Assembly (NCBI GenBank): GCA_016868855.1
Contig: VGFP01000002.1
Span: forward strand, 159,210 to 223,209
From: Bacteroidota bacterium
GTDB taxonomy: Bacteria > Bacteroidota > Bacteroidia > Chitinophagales > Chitinophagaceae
Reading direction: 5' to 3'
DNA length: 64,000 bases
This document shows positions 42,417-52,145 of this stretch, piece after piece. Made by a program: the position numbers and the translations under genes. The notes under the pieces are model-generated. The model was not told where the DNA came from, did not search any database, and saw only the letters and a list, made by a program, of their open reading frames with translations. Within the stretch, counting starts at the first letter, position 1; each line of letters starts with the position of its first letter.

Positions 42417-45227
42417 ATGTCTGAACTAGATCACATAGAAGTCATTGGTGCCAGAGCGCATAACCTGAAGAATATTGACATATCAATTCCTAAAAACAAA
42501 TTGGTGGTCATCACAGGCATCAGTGGAAGCGGAAAATCTTCGCTTGCATTCGATACGATTTATGCAGAGGGACATAGAAGATACATGGAGACGTTCGGGA
42601 CATATGCCCGTCAATTCATGGGCGAAATGGAGAGGCCAGATGTAGATAAGATAAGCGGGCTCTCACCGGTTATTTCGATTGAACAAAAAACAACCAACAG
42701 AAATCCAAGGTCAACTGTCGGCACCGTCACCGAGGTATATGATTTCATGCGATTGCTATTTGCAAGAGCAAGCGATGCATATTCATACGAGACCGGAAAG
42801 AAAATGGTCAAGTTTACTGACGAGGAGATCATCGCAGATATCTACAAAAAATATCCAAACAAAAAAATTACTATCCTGGCACCCATTGTCAGAGGAAGAA
42901 AAGGACATTACAGAGAATTGTTTGAAGAGACGCGAAAAAAGGGATTTGTAAAAGTCAGGATCGACGGTGAAATAAAGGACCTGGTACCTAAATTACAAGT
43001 TGACAGGTATAAAATTCATGATATTGAAATTGTGGTTGACCGCCTGGTGGTGAACAGCGAAATGAGAATGCGCATGCTGCAGAGCATTCAGCAATCGCTG
43101 CAGATAGGCAAGGGACTTGTATTCGCGCTTGTACACGAGCCGGATAAGTTGATACAATACAGTAAAAAGCTGATGTGTGCGGACACTGGAATTTCTTATG
43201 AAGAGCCATCACCCAATACATTTTCATTTAACTCGCCTTATGGTGCTTGCCCGGGATGTAAGGGGCTTGGTCAACAGCATGCCATCAACCTTGAAGCAGT
43301 CATTCCAGATGCAACAATTTCTATTGCAGATGGTGGGATAGTACCGCTTGGAGAAGCAAGAGATGCATACTTCTACAAATTGATTGAACAACTTGCTAAA
43401 AAACATAAGTTCAGTCTAAAGACTCCCATTGAAAAACTTCCGAAGAATATTTTGAATCTTATCTTATTTGGCAATGAAGAGGGAGTAGAAACTGTATTAT
43501 CGGAAAATGAAAATGAGGCATCTTTTGAGGGAGTAGCTTCAATGATTTTGAGATGGTTCACAGAAAGCTCGAGCGAGGGTATACGAGAATGGGCTGAAAA
43601 ATTTATGATTCTGAAATTTTGTTCAGCGTGCAATGGTGCAAGATTGAAAAAAGAGAGTCTGTTCTTCAAAGTGGATGGTAAAAATATCTCTGAACTTTCT
43701 ACTCTCAATCTGAGCTTGTTATTCAATTGGTTTGAACTGATTGAAAAAAGACTTTCTGATAAGCAACAGCTGATTGCAAAAGATATTTTGAAGGAGATAA
43801 GAGACCGACTTGGATTTTTACTGAACGTAGGCTTGGGTTATCTTTCCTTGGATAGACCTACCCGCACATTGAGTGGAGGAGAATCTCAACGCATCCGATT
43901 GGCAACCCAGATTGGCTCACAATTGCAGGGCATTACATATATTTTGGATGAACCCTCCATTGGTTTGCACCAGCGCGACAACCAACAGTTGATACAGGCA
44001 CTTCAGCATTTAAGAGATATTGGTAACAGTGTATTGGTTGTTGAACATGATAAAGACATCATGCTTTCCGCTGATCATCTCATCGATGTGGGTCCCAGGG
44101 CTGGCATCCACGGCGGAAGAATAGTTGCCGCAGGAACACCTGCACAGGTTTGTAAGTCAGCCTCTGAAACCGCACGCTATCTCAACAATAAAAAACGGAT
44201 TGAAGTGCCATCTGAACGTCGTACCGGAAACGGAAATACATTGCATCTAAAAGGTGCATCCGGCAATAATCTGAAAGGTATTGACATCAGCATACCATTG
44301 GGGACTTTTGTATTGGTGACGGGCGTGAGTGGAAGTGGAAAATCTACACTCATCAACGAGACTTTGTATCCAATTCTAAGTAAACATTGTTACGACAGCA
44401 ATATGGAGCCGATGGCTTTTAAAAAAGTCACCGGACTGGAACACATAGATAAAGTAATTGAAATTGATCAGTCACCCATTGGCCGGACTCCCCGGAGCAA
44501 TCCAGCTACCTATTGTAATTTCTTTACAGACATCAGACAATTGTATGCGGCAGTACCTGAGGCAAAAATCAGAGGGTACAATGCAGGGAGATTCTCTTTC
44601 AATGTTAAAGCCGGAAGATGTGATGTATGTGAAGGCGGAGGATTGAGGGTTATTGAAATGAATTTTCTGCCTGATGTATATGTGCATTGTGAAAAGTGCA
44701 ATGGAAAGAGGTACAACCGTGAAACACTTGAAATCAGGTACAAAGGAAAATCCATCAGCGATGTGTTGGACATGACAGTTGATGAAGCGGTAGATTTTTT
44801 TCAGCACATCCCTTACTTGTTCAGAAAAATCAAAGTACTACAGGAGGTCGGACTTGGATACATCACACTTGGCCAATCTGCTGTTACCCTCAGTGGGGGA
44901 GAAGCGCAGCGTGTGAAACTGGCAACTGAATTGGCAAAAAAGGATACCGGAAAAACATTTTATATCCTTGATGAACCTACTACGGGTCTGCATTTCCAGG
45001 ATATTTATTTATTGTTGAACGTATTGAACAAATTGGTCAATCGGGGGAATACGGTCTTGGTGATTGAGCACAACCTTGATGTTATCAAAATGGCTGATTA
45101 TATCATCGATCTGGGTCCCGAAGGTGGACAAGGCGGCGGTTCTTTGCTCTATCAAGGACATCCAGAGGGATTGCTGAAAGTGAAGTCCAGTTACACTTCT
45201 GTATATTTAAAGCCTGAACTATCCTAA
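42417..45227 (+). CDS. uvrA: excinuclease ABC subunit A
   Basis: Damage-recognition ATPase of nucleotide excision repair; 936 residues, normal length. Two ABC-type ATPase modules: first Walker A GISGSGKSSLAFDT (about 34-44), signature LSGGESQRIRLA and ILDEPSIGLHQRDN; second Walker A GVSGSGKSTLINE (about 639), signature LSGGEAQRVKLA and ILDEPTTGLHFQD. Zinc-binding Cys pairs occur in GACPGCKGLG, FCSACNGARL, and in the C-terminal module CDVCEGGG ... HCEKCNGKRYN. It is divergent from metX over 350 bp. The stop codon TAA overlaps the next ATG by 1 nt. Confidence 0.98.
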   Translation: MSELDHIEVIGARAHNLKNIDISIPKNKLVVITGISGSGKSSLAFDTIYAEGHRRYMETFGTYARQFMGEMERPDVDKISGLSPVISIEQKTTNRNPRSTVGTVTEVYDFMRLLFARASDAYSYETGKKMVKFTDEEIIADIYKKYPNKKITILAPIVRGRKGHYRELFEETRKKGFVKVRIDGEIKDLVPKLQVDRYKIHDIEIVVDRLVVNSEMRMRMLQSIQQSLQIGKGLVFALVHEPDKLIQYSKKLMCADTGISYEEPSPNTFSFNSPYGACPGCKGLGQQHAINLEAVIPDATISIADGGIVPLGEARDAYFYKLIEQLAKKHKFSLKTPIEKLPKNILNLILFGNEEGVETVLSENENEASFEGVASMILRWFTESSSEGIREWAEKFMILKFCSACNGARLKKESLFFKVDGKNISELSTLNLSLLFNWFELIEKRLSDKQQLIAKDILKEIRDRLGFLLNVGLGYLSLDRPTRTLSGGESQRIRLATQIGSQLQGITYILDEPSIGLHQRDNQQLIQALQHLRDIGNSVLVVEHDKDIMLSADHLIDVGPRAGIHGGRIVAAGTPAQVCKSASETARYLNNKKRIEVPSERRTGNGNTLHLKGASGNNLKGIDISIPLGTFVLVTGVSGSGKSTLINETLYPILSKHCYDSNMEPMAFKKVTGLEHIDKVIEIDQSPIGRTPRSNPATYCNFFTDIRQLYAAVPEAKIRGYNAGRFSFNVKAGRCDVCEGGGLRVIEMNFLPDVYVHCEKCNGKRYNRETLEIRYKGKSISDVLDMTVDEAVDFFQHIPYLFRKIKVLQEVGLGYITLGQSAVTLSGGEAQRVKLATELAKKDTGKTFYILDEPTTGLHFQDIYLLLNVLNKLVNRGNTVLVIEHNLDVIKMADYIIDLGPEGGQGGGSLLYQGHPEGLLKVKSSYTSVYLKPELS

Positions 45228-45754
45228 TGGAAAGAATCATCATCGACATGGACGAAGTCATTGCAGATCCAATGGGGGATATGGTGGCCTGGTATGAAAA
45301 AACCTATGGATTGAAAGTGGATTACGATCAGATGAAAGAAGGTTCATGGGTCAGGGGATTTCCCGAGCAGCACAGGAAACTTGTACTGGAGCGTTTGTAC
45401 AGTGAGGGTTTTTTTCGCAATCTCTCTGTGATGGAAGATGCCCAAGAGGTCTTGAAGGAAATGAACAAGCGGTACGAAATATTCATCGTTTCAGCAGCGG
45501 TTGAATTTCCCAATTCATTGAGGGATAAGCACGATTGGCTTTTGGAACACTTTCCTTTTTTCACCTGGAGGCAACTGGTCTTGTGTGGTGACAAGCGAAT
45601 GATCCATGGTGATTACATGATCGATGATCATGTACGCAACCTGGTCCATTTTCCAGGTAAGAAATACTTGTATGCTGCATTTCACAACCGTGAGGTGGAA
45701 GGATACGACCGCATCCACCATTGGAAAGAAGCTGCAGCCATATTTTTGAAATAA
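45227..45754 (+). CDS. 5'(3')-deoxyribonucleotidase-like HAD phosphatase
   Basis: 175-residue HAD-superfamily enzyme of the NT5C type that dephosphorylates deoxyribonucleoside monophosphates. Motif I is IIIDMDEVIADP with the nucleophile Asp7 and Asp9; motif II lies in FIVSAAVEFP; motif III/IV lies in CGDKRMIHGDYMIDDHVRNL. The N-terminus and length fit the family. Translation is coupled to uvrA by a 1-nt overlap (TAATGG), so it may help recycle nucleotides after excision repair, which is inference from position. It stops 2 bp before the convergent elaA. Confidence 0.9.
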   Translation: MERIIIDMDEVIADPMGDMVAWYEKTYGLKVDYDQMKEGSWVRGFPEQHRKLVLERLYSEGFFRNLSVMEDAQEVLKEMNKRYEIFIVSAAVEFPNSLRDKHDWLLEHFPFFTWRQLVLCGDKRMIHGDYMIDDHVRNLVHFPGKKYLYAAFHNREVEGYDRIHHWKEAAAIFLK

Positions 45755-45756
45755 GA

Positions 45757-46206
45757 TTATTGTCTCAGCATCTTGATGTGCTCTATACCATCCTCCAGAT
45801 ACACATCACTGCATTGTTCAAACCCGAATCCTTCATAGAATTTCTTCAGATACAGTTGAGCGCCAATTTTGATGGATTTGCTGGGATACATGGCAACTGT
45901 TTCTTCGATTGCTTTTTTCATCAAAGCTTTTCCAGCGCCGGTGCGTCTTGCTTGGGGGGATGTTACAACCCGACCGATTGATGGTTCTGGATAGGCGAGT
46001 ACGGGTGGAAGGATCCTTACATATGCAATCAACTCCCCGTCTGATCTTCCCTGCAGGTGGAGTGACTTGCCATCCAGGTCATCCATGTCCAGGAATATAC
46101 AATTTTGCTCTACCACAAAAACTTCACTTCTCAGCCTCAATATCTGATACAATTCAAATGGGTTCAACTCTGCAAATGCTTTCAGGGTCCAAATAATATT
46201 GTTCAT
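45757..46206 (-). CDS. elaA: GNAT-family N-acetyltransferase, ElaA type
   Basis: 149 residues. The N-terminus LKAFAELNPFELYQILRLRSEVFVVEQNCIFLDMDDLDGKSLHL is diagnostic of the ElaA subgroup, and the GNAT acetyl-CoA loop appears as IGRVVTSPQARRTGAGKALM. The C-terminus (LKKFYEGFGFEQCSDVYLEDGIEHIKM) is complete. The substrate is unknown. A TAAATTTG box (46211-46218, minus) ends 4 nt before the ATG, so it may have a leaderless transcript. It is divergent from recG. Confidence 0.92.
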   Translation of the reverse strand: MNNIIWTLKAFAELNPFELYQILRLRSEVFVVEQNCIFLDMDDLDGKSLHLQGRSDGELIAYVRILPPVLAYPEPSIGRVVTSPQARRTGAGKALMKKAIEETVAMYPSKSIKIGAQLYLKKFYEGFGFEQCSDVYLEDGIEHIKMLRQ

Positions 46207-46210
46207 CCTG

Positions 46211-46218
46211 CAAATTTA
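46211..46218 (-). promoter_or_regulatory. -7 box immediately upstream of elaA
   Basis: Minus-strand TAAATTTG, a perfect TAnnTTTG match, ends 4 nt before the ATG. No matching -33 element is found at 19 nt. Confidence 0.33.
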
Positions 46219-46251
46219 TTTCAAACGATTCAAAAGGATATTGGTTTAATT

Positions 46252-48378
46252 TTGAAAATAAAAAAAATAGCCTCCAAATCATCCATATTGTCCAATCCCA
46301 TTGAATACCTGAAAGGGGTTGGTCCCCTGCGTGCAGATATGTTGAAAAAGGAATTGCAGATTTTTACTTTTGAGGATTTGCTTTTTTATTTTCCATTCAA
46401 ACATATTGACAAAACGAAAATATTACAGATAGCCTCCATTACTCCCTCCATGGATTTTGTGCAAGTGAGCGGTAGATTGATTTCCATGGAAGTGGTTGGA
46501 GAGAAACGTTCACGCAGGCTGGTAGCTCATTTGCGCGATGGTTCAGGCATCATAGAGCTCACTTGGTTTCAGGGAATCAATTGGGTGCAGAAAATGCTTT
46601 ATGTGGGCAATGATTATGTAGCATTTGGAAGGATCAGTTTTTTCTTGGGCAAACCCCAATTGTCGCATCCTGAAATTGAAACGCTCAAGGAAAGCAATGA
46701 ATCGGAGAAACGCTTTCTGGAACCCATTTATTCAGTTACGGAAAAATTAAAGGCAAGGGGACTGAATGGGAAAGCCATTGGAAAATTATTGTATCAGTTG
46801 TTTTTGGTTTTGGAGGAAAAGGAAATGCCTGAAAACCTCCCTGCTTTTGTCATTCAACAGGAGAAGTTGGCTTCAAGGTGGAAGGCGCTGCAACAAATTC
46901 ATTTTCCGCAAAATCAAGAGCAATATGAGTCGGCCATCCATCGATTGAAGTTCGAGGAGTTGTTCATATCTCAACTGCGTTGGGGAATGATGCGAGCAGC
47001 AAGACATCGTTTTTCAAAGGGGATATTGTTTTCGAAAGTTGGTGCAACATTCAATAATTTTTTCCATCAGCATCTTCCATTTCCACTGACCAATGCACAA
47101 AAAAGGGTCTTGAAAGAAATCAGGCTCGATATGGGGAGTGGCACCCAAATGAATCGTTTGTTGCAGGGTGATGTTGGGAGTGGAAAAACAATTGTCGCGC
47201 TGATGACCATGCTGATTGCGATTGACAATGGGTACCAATCCTGCATCATGGCCCCCACTGAGATTCTCGCCAATCAGCATTTTGATCAATTTTCCCAGTT
47301 GCTTGCTGAGCTGAACATTGAGGTTGCATTGTTGACTGGCTCTACAAAAACAGCTGAACGGAAAATCATTCTTAAAAAAATCCAAGATGGTGAAATCAAG
47401 ATCGTGGTAGGCACACATGCATTGATTGAGGATGCTGTTCAGTTTAAAAGCTTGGGACTGGCAGTGGTAGATGAGCAGCATAAGTTTGGTGTTGCCCAAA
47501 GGGCAAAGTTATGGAAGAAAAATATTGTACCGCCACATATGCTGGTGATGACCGCCACACCTATTCCGCGTACATTGGCCATGACAGCCTATGGTGATTT
47601 GGATTACAGTGTGATCGATGAATTGCCCCCGGGCAGAACTCCCGTTAAAACTGTTCACCGTTTGGATGACGCCCGGCCTCAGGTCATGGACTTTATCAAA
47701 TCTGAAATTGCAAAAGGAAGACAAGTTTATTTTATTTTTCCATTGATTGAAGAGAGCGAAAAATTGCAATATGAAGACTTGATGCGGGGGTATGAAAATG
47801 TAAAAGCATGGTTTTCAGAACCGCACTATTGGATCAGCATGGTGCATGGAAGAATGCCTGCAGATCAAAAGGAAATCAATATGCAGCGTTTTGTGAAAGG
47901 TGACACGCAAATCATGGTCAGCACCACTGTCATTGAAGTAGGTGTCAATGTTCCCAATGCATCTGTCATGATCATTGAAAGTTCAGAAAAATTTGGATTG
48001 AGTCAGTTGCATCAACTTCGCGGAAGGGTTGGCAGGGGCAGTGAACAGAGCTTCTGCATATTGTTGACCGCCAACAATATTGGGAAAGATGCCAAAGAGC
48101 GCATTTCCATCATGTGCAAATCGACCGATGGATTCAAGATTGCTGAAAAAGATCTGGAATTAAGGGGACCGGGTGATATCCAAGGAACCCGACAAAGCGG
48201 TGCATTGAATTTCAGGTTGGCGGATATTGCGCAGGATCGGGATTTGTTGGTAAGGGCAAAAAAAATGGCAGATCAATTATTGGCAAGCGATCCTGATTTA
48301 AATCATTCTTCACATGCTTCTTTGAAGCATCATTTGCAGTCAGAAAATTCCGGCACAGTTTGGGGCAAAATATCCTGA
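46252..48378 (+). CDS. recG: ATP-dependent DNA helicase RecG
   Basis: Branched-DNA helicase that rescues stalled forks. From TTG 46252 it has 708 residues, the family length. The wedge/OB domain covers about 60-180 (VQVSGRLISMEV, LTWFQGINWVQKML). Helicase motifs follow: Walker A GDVGSGKTIVALM (about 306), APTEILANQH, LLTGSTKT, DEQH-type motif II VVDEQHKFGVAQR, TATPIPRTLAM, and STTVIEVGVNVP with QLRGRVGRG. The start is uncertain: the conserved N-terminus SNPIEYLKGVGP has no ATG before it, and TTG codons at 46252 or 46288 are the only sensible choices. The longer open frame overlaps elaA. Confidence 0.95.
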   Translation: MKIKKIASKSSILSNPIEYLKGVGPLRADMLKKELQIFTFEDLLFYFPFKHIDKTKILQIASITPSMDFVQVSGRLISMEVVGEKRSRRLVAHLRDGSGIIELTWFQGINWVQKMLYVGNDYVAFGRISFFLGKPQLSHPEIETLKESNESEKRFLEPIYSVTEKLKARGLNGKAIGKLLYQLFLVLEEKEMPENLPAFVIQQEKLASRWKALQQIHFPQNQEQYESAIHRLKFEELFISQLRWGMMRAARHRFSKGILFSKVGATFNNFFHQHLPFPLTNAQKRVLKEIRLDMGSGTQMNRLLQGDVGSGKTIVALMTMLIAIDNGYQSCIMAPTEILANQHFDQFSQLLAELNIEVALLTGSTKTAERKIILKKIQDGEIKIVVGTHALIEDAVQFKSLGLAVVDEQHKFGVAQRAKLWKKNIVPPHMLVMTATPIPRTLAMTAYGDLDYSVIDELPPGRTPVKTVHRLDDARPQVMDFIKSEIAKGRQVYFIFPLIEESEKLQYEDLMRGYENVKAWFSEPHYWISMVHGRMPADQKEINMQRFVKGDTQIMVSTTVIEVGVNVPNASVMIIESSEKFGLSQLHQLRGRVGRGSEQSFCILLTANNIGKDAKERISIMCKSTDGFKIAEKDLELRGPGDIQGTRQSGALNFRLADIAQDRDLLVRAKKMADQLLASDPDLNHSSHASLKHHLQSENSGTVWGKIS

Positions 48379-48427
48379 TTATTAACATGTTCTAAGGCTT
48401 TAAACCGTTAATTTTAGTGCAAGTCTA

Positions 48428-51400
48428 ATGAGGGTGTTCAAGCATTCCACGATATTATGTTGGTTTTTTTTATTTGCAATAAGCCCATTTGTCTCGGCAC
48501 AGTCTTTTTATTCAATTGATTTCATTGAAAACAAGGGTCAGTGGAAGGGTGATTTTCAATTCAAGGCGATACATGGATCAAGTACTGTTTTTTTCAATAA
48601 CAAGGGATATGTAGTCCATAAATTAAAGGAGGAAGTGCACAATTTATTGCACAACAATGTTTCTATTTTCTCTAAACTCACCAAGGCAGATTCAATTGAG
48701 ATTGCAAATAAGGATGCAGATCAAAATACAAATCCATCCACCATCAAGTCGCACAGTTATCAGGTAGCGTTTGTCGGAGGATCACAAGTTACCCGTTATC
48801 AAATGGGTAAGGCAAGTCCAGATGTTTCCAATTATTTTTTAGGCGGTGACCCCAGCAAATGGAAGACAGGTGTTCGTAGTTTTTATGACATCACCCGGGA
48901 ATCGGTCTACGAGGGAGTAGACATGAGATTTTATTCCTCATCCAATGGTGGTATGAAGTATGATTTGATCTTATCTCCTTTAACAGATCCCTCCATCATT
49001 CAATTGAAATATGAAGGAGTCGACAACATTAAAATCAAGTCAGGTGCCTTGGTCATCTCCACCTCAGTAGGTGAAGTAAAAGAGTTGGAGCCTTATGCCT
49101 ATCAAATCATTGATGGCAAGCGTATCGAAGTCAAGTGTAGTTATACTCTTTCAAAAAATATTGTAGGCTACAAACTGGGTGCTTACAACATCAATTATCA
49201 ATTGGTCATCGATCCAACACTCGAGTTTTCAACTTATACAGGAAGCAAAAGCAACAATTGGGGGTTCTCAGCAGCTCCTGGTCCGGATGGCAGCCTGTAT
49301 GCAGGTGGTATAGTATTCGGATCGGAGTATCCACTTTCGTTGGGAGCATTACAAACAACCTTTAGAGGTGGTACAGGCCAGTCTTTTGGCCCCAACAGTT
49401 CAATTGGTGGTGTTGATATTGGTTTGACAAGATTCAGCAGTGATGGCAAACAAAGAATTTTTTCCACCTATATAGGTGGAAATGGCGATGAGTATCCTCA
49501 CAGCATCATTGTAGACGGTTCAGGCAATGCAGTCATTCAAGGAAGGACCACCAGCAAGGATCGAGATTTTCCTTTTCCTATTGGTGCATCAGGTACACTA
49601 AAGTTGGGCCCTTTAGGAGGAGCCTCCGATATATATGTAATCAAAGTTTCTGCAGATGGTAAAACAGTAATAGGAAGTATTTTGATTGGCGGAACTGAAA
49701 TGGATGGAGCCAATACAAATGCACAAATATCTGTATCGCCCTCCACGCTGGTTTACAATTATGGGGATCATTCAAGAAGTGAAGTCATTTTGGACAAAAA
49801 CGATAATGTTCTGATAGCCACATCAACGCAATCTGATGATTTTCCGGTTTTTCCTTTTGGAACCAGTCGGTTTGGAGGCGTTCAAGATGGTGTTGTCATC
49901 AAGCTTACCCCTAATTTGTCTAATGTGATTTTCAGCAGATATCTTGGCGGAAGCAAGGCTGATGCAGCTTTCGTTTTGTCCATCAATCCAGTTACAGATG
50001 ATATTTATGTTGCAGGACCAACTGTAAGTGCTGATTTTCCGGGTGACAAAAACGATGTAGAGTCACCTAATTTTTTAGGAGTAGTGGATGGTTTCATTTC
50101 CATTATAGGTACTACAGGTATTTTGAAGAAAACAACTTTTCAGGGTACAGCGTCAACAGATTTTATTTATGGTATTCAGTTTGATAAATCTGGGAATCCT
50201 TATACCATGGGAATTACATTGGGTAAATGGCAAAAGTTCAACGCAGCCTATGGCAATGAAAATGCTAAGCAGTTTATTGCTAAAATGGATCAGGGATTAA
50301 CTAAATTCATATACACTACAGCATTTGGTACATCTTCTGCCAAGCCAAACATCTCTCCTGTAGCTTTTCTTGTTGATCGTTGTGAGAATATATATGTATC
50401 TGGATGGGGAGGTAAAATGAATCTTTGTGATCCTGGTCCTTATGATACTCAAACTGTTGGCCCATTGGGAATGGATACGACTCGGGATGCAATTCAGAAG
50501 TATACGGACAATAAAGATTTTTATTTTATTGTTATTGAAAAAAATGCATCCAAGCTATTGTATGGATCCTTTTGGGGACAAAGTGGAGGTAATGGGGATC
50601 ATGTAGATGGCGGTACTTCTCGATTTGATTCAAGGGGTGCTATTTATATGTCCATCTGTGCGAATTGTTTTGGAAACAATGCGTGTCCACGCAAAGGTAA
50701 CAATCCTGGGGATCCCATCACCAGAAATATGATTATCACGCCCGGGGTAGTAGCATCTTCCAATGCCGCTCTTCCCGGTGGATGCAACCTAGCTGCAGTT
50801 AAAATCAATTTTTCTTTTGACGGTGTTGACAATGGGATTAAATCCGCCATCAATGGAGTTTTTGATACAAGTGGATGCTCACCATTGGTGGTTAACTTTT
50901 ATGATACCATTGCAATGGCAAAAACATACATATGGGATTTTGGCGATGGGTCAAAAGTTGATACAACCACAGTTCCAGAAATAAAACATAGCTATAATGC
51001 TCTGAAGGACACCACTTTTAGGGTAAAGTTGATTTCAGTTGATGAGAATAGGTGTATCACACGTGACAGTTCTTTTATGCAGATCAAGGTGGGTATCAAT
51101 GAGGTGCTAATGAATGCCGCAGCAGTAAGGGTAGGTGATTGTACAAGCGGAACATTTACGTTGCAAAATCTTTCTGTTTCCAAACAAGGAAGGCCTTTTG
51201 CCGCAAAGTCTTTTGTTTGGACTTACGATGATAAATCCAAGCCGGACACTACCAATTTACAAAGTGTTAACCATACATTCACACCCGGATTACACAGGGT
51301 CTGGTTGAAGTTGATTGATATTGGTTTTTGTAATCAATATGATTCTATTCCTTTGGACATCTATGTTTTTTCTACCATCAAGGCTGCATTTAAATTGAGC

Positions 51401-52141
51401 AAAGACACTATTTGCGTCGGAGAAAAAATCAGTATTAACAACAACAGTGTTGGTGGAGTTAGTTTTTCGTGGGATTTTAATAACGGACAAACTTCCAACG
51501 TTTACAGTCCACTTAATCAAACCTTTACAACTACTGGAGTGAAAACCATCAAATTGGTTGTAACCGAAAATAGTCCTGGTTGTAATATCTCGGACAATAC
51601 CGCAAAAACACTCGTTGTTCTCTCAGCACCTGATGCCAAATTTGACTTTTCACCGAAGCCATCCATCGAGAATACACCTTTTTCATTTATGAATCAGTCA
51701 ACTGGCGCTACACGTTATATGTGGAATTTTGGAGATGGGGTCACTTCAACTTTGACACAACCCATCCACCAGTACTCAAAGTCATTCACATTTGATGTTT
51801 CACTTACAGCATACAATAGTTTTGGTTGTTCTGCAATCTATAAACTTCCAGTCAGTCCGATTGTAACAGAATTGCTTGAGATTCCCAATGCATTTACACC
51901 CAATGATGATGGCAAGAATGATATTTTTCTACCTAAGATTTTTGGTATAGATGATATGAATTTAAAAATTTACAATCGTTTTGGTCAGCTTGTATTTGAA
52001 TCATACAATCCTAGTTTTGGATGGGATGGAAAATTTCAGGGTGCTCCGCAACCGATTGATGTATATGCATATACTTTAATAGTAAAGTTTGCAGATGGCA
52101 GAACTGAATCTCGAAAAGGAAGTGTAACACTAATAAGATGA
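48428..52141 (+). CDS. large T9SS-exported PKD-repeat protein with gliding-motility C-terminal (CHU_C) domain
   Basis: 1237 residues with a signal peptide ending in SAQ (about 24). An N-terminal DUF7948-type domain (FIENKGQWKGDFQFKAIHG, about 27-245) precedes a SBBP-like propeller region (FSTYIGGNGDEYPHSIIVDG, FSRYLGGSKADAAFVLSI). Several PKD domains follow after residue ~820 (YIWDFGDGSKVDTT, FSWDFNNGQTSN, YMWNFGDGVTST). It ends with the type B sorting domain: IPNAFTPNDDGKNDIF, LKIYNRFGQLVFE and GWDGKFQG ... VYAYTLIVKFADGR. It is thus a secreted or cell-surface protein of the type IX system. A PorP/SprF-like gene follows 4 bp later. Confidence 0.95.
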   Translation: MRVFKHSTILCWFFLFAISPFVSAQSFYSIDFIENKGQWKGDFQFKAIHGSSTVFFNNKGYVVHKLKEEVHNLLHNNVSIFSKLTKADSIEIANKDADQNTNPSTIKSHSYQVAFVGGSQVTRYQMGKASPDVSNYFLGGDPSKWKTGVRSFYDITRESVYEGVDMRFYSSSNGGMKYDLILSPLTDPSIIQLKYEGVDNIKIKSGALVISTSVGEVKELEPYAYQIIDGKRIEVKCSYTLSKNIVGYKLGAYNINYQLVIDPTLEFSTYTGSKSNNWGFSAAPGPDGSLYAGGIVFGSEYPLSLGALQTTFRGGTGQSFGPNSSIGGVDIGLTRFSSDGKQRIFSTYIGGNGDEYPHSIIVDGSGNAVIQGRTTSKDRDFPFPIGASGTLKLGPLGGASDIYVIKVSADGKTVIGSILIGGTEMDGANTNAQISVSPSTLVYNYGDHSRSEVILDKNDNVLIATSTQSDDFPVFPFGTSRFGGVQDGVVIKLTPNLSNVIFSRYLGGSKADAAFVLSINPVTDDIYVAGPTVSADFPGDKNDVESPNFLGVVDGFISIIGTTGILKKTTFQGTASTDFIYGIQFDKSGNPYTMGITLGKWQKFNAAYGNENAKQFIAKMDQGLTKFIYTTAFGTSSAKPNISPVAFLVDRCENIYVSGWGGKMNLCDPGPYDTQTVGPLGMDTTRDAIQKYTDNKDFYFIVIEKNASKLLYGSFWGQSGGNGDHVDGGTSRFDSRGAIYMSICANCFGNNACPRKGNNPGDPITRNMIITPGVVASSNAALPGGCNLAAVKINFSFDGVDNGIKSAINGVFDTSGCSPLVVNFYDTIAMAKTYIWDFGDGSKVDTTTVPEIKHSYNALKDTTFRVKLISVDENRCITRDSSFMQIKVGINEVLMNAAAVRVGDCTSGTFTLQNLSVSKQGRPFAAKSFVWTYDDKSKPDTTNLQSVNHTFTPGLHRVWLKLIDIGFCNQYDSIPLDIYVFSTIKAAFKLSKDTICVGEKISINNNSVGGVSFSWDFNNGQTSNVYSPLNQTFTTTGVKTIKLVVTENSPGCNISDNTAKTLVVLSAPDAKFDFSPKPSIENTPFSFMNQSTGATRYMWNFGDGVTSTLTQPIHQYSKSFTFDVSLTAYNSFGCSAIYKLPVSPIVTELLEIPNAFTPNDDGKNDIFLPKIFGIDDMNLKIYNRFGQLVFESYNPSFGWDGKFQGAPQPIDVYAYTLIVKFADGRTESRKGSVTLIR

Positions 52142-52145
52142 TCAT

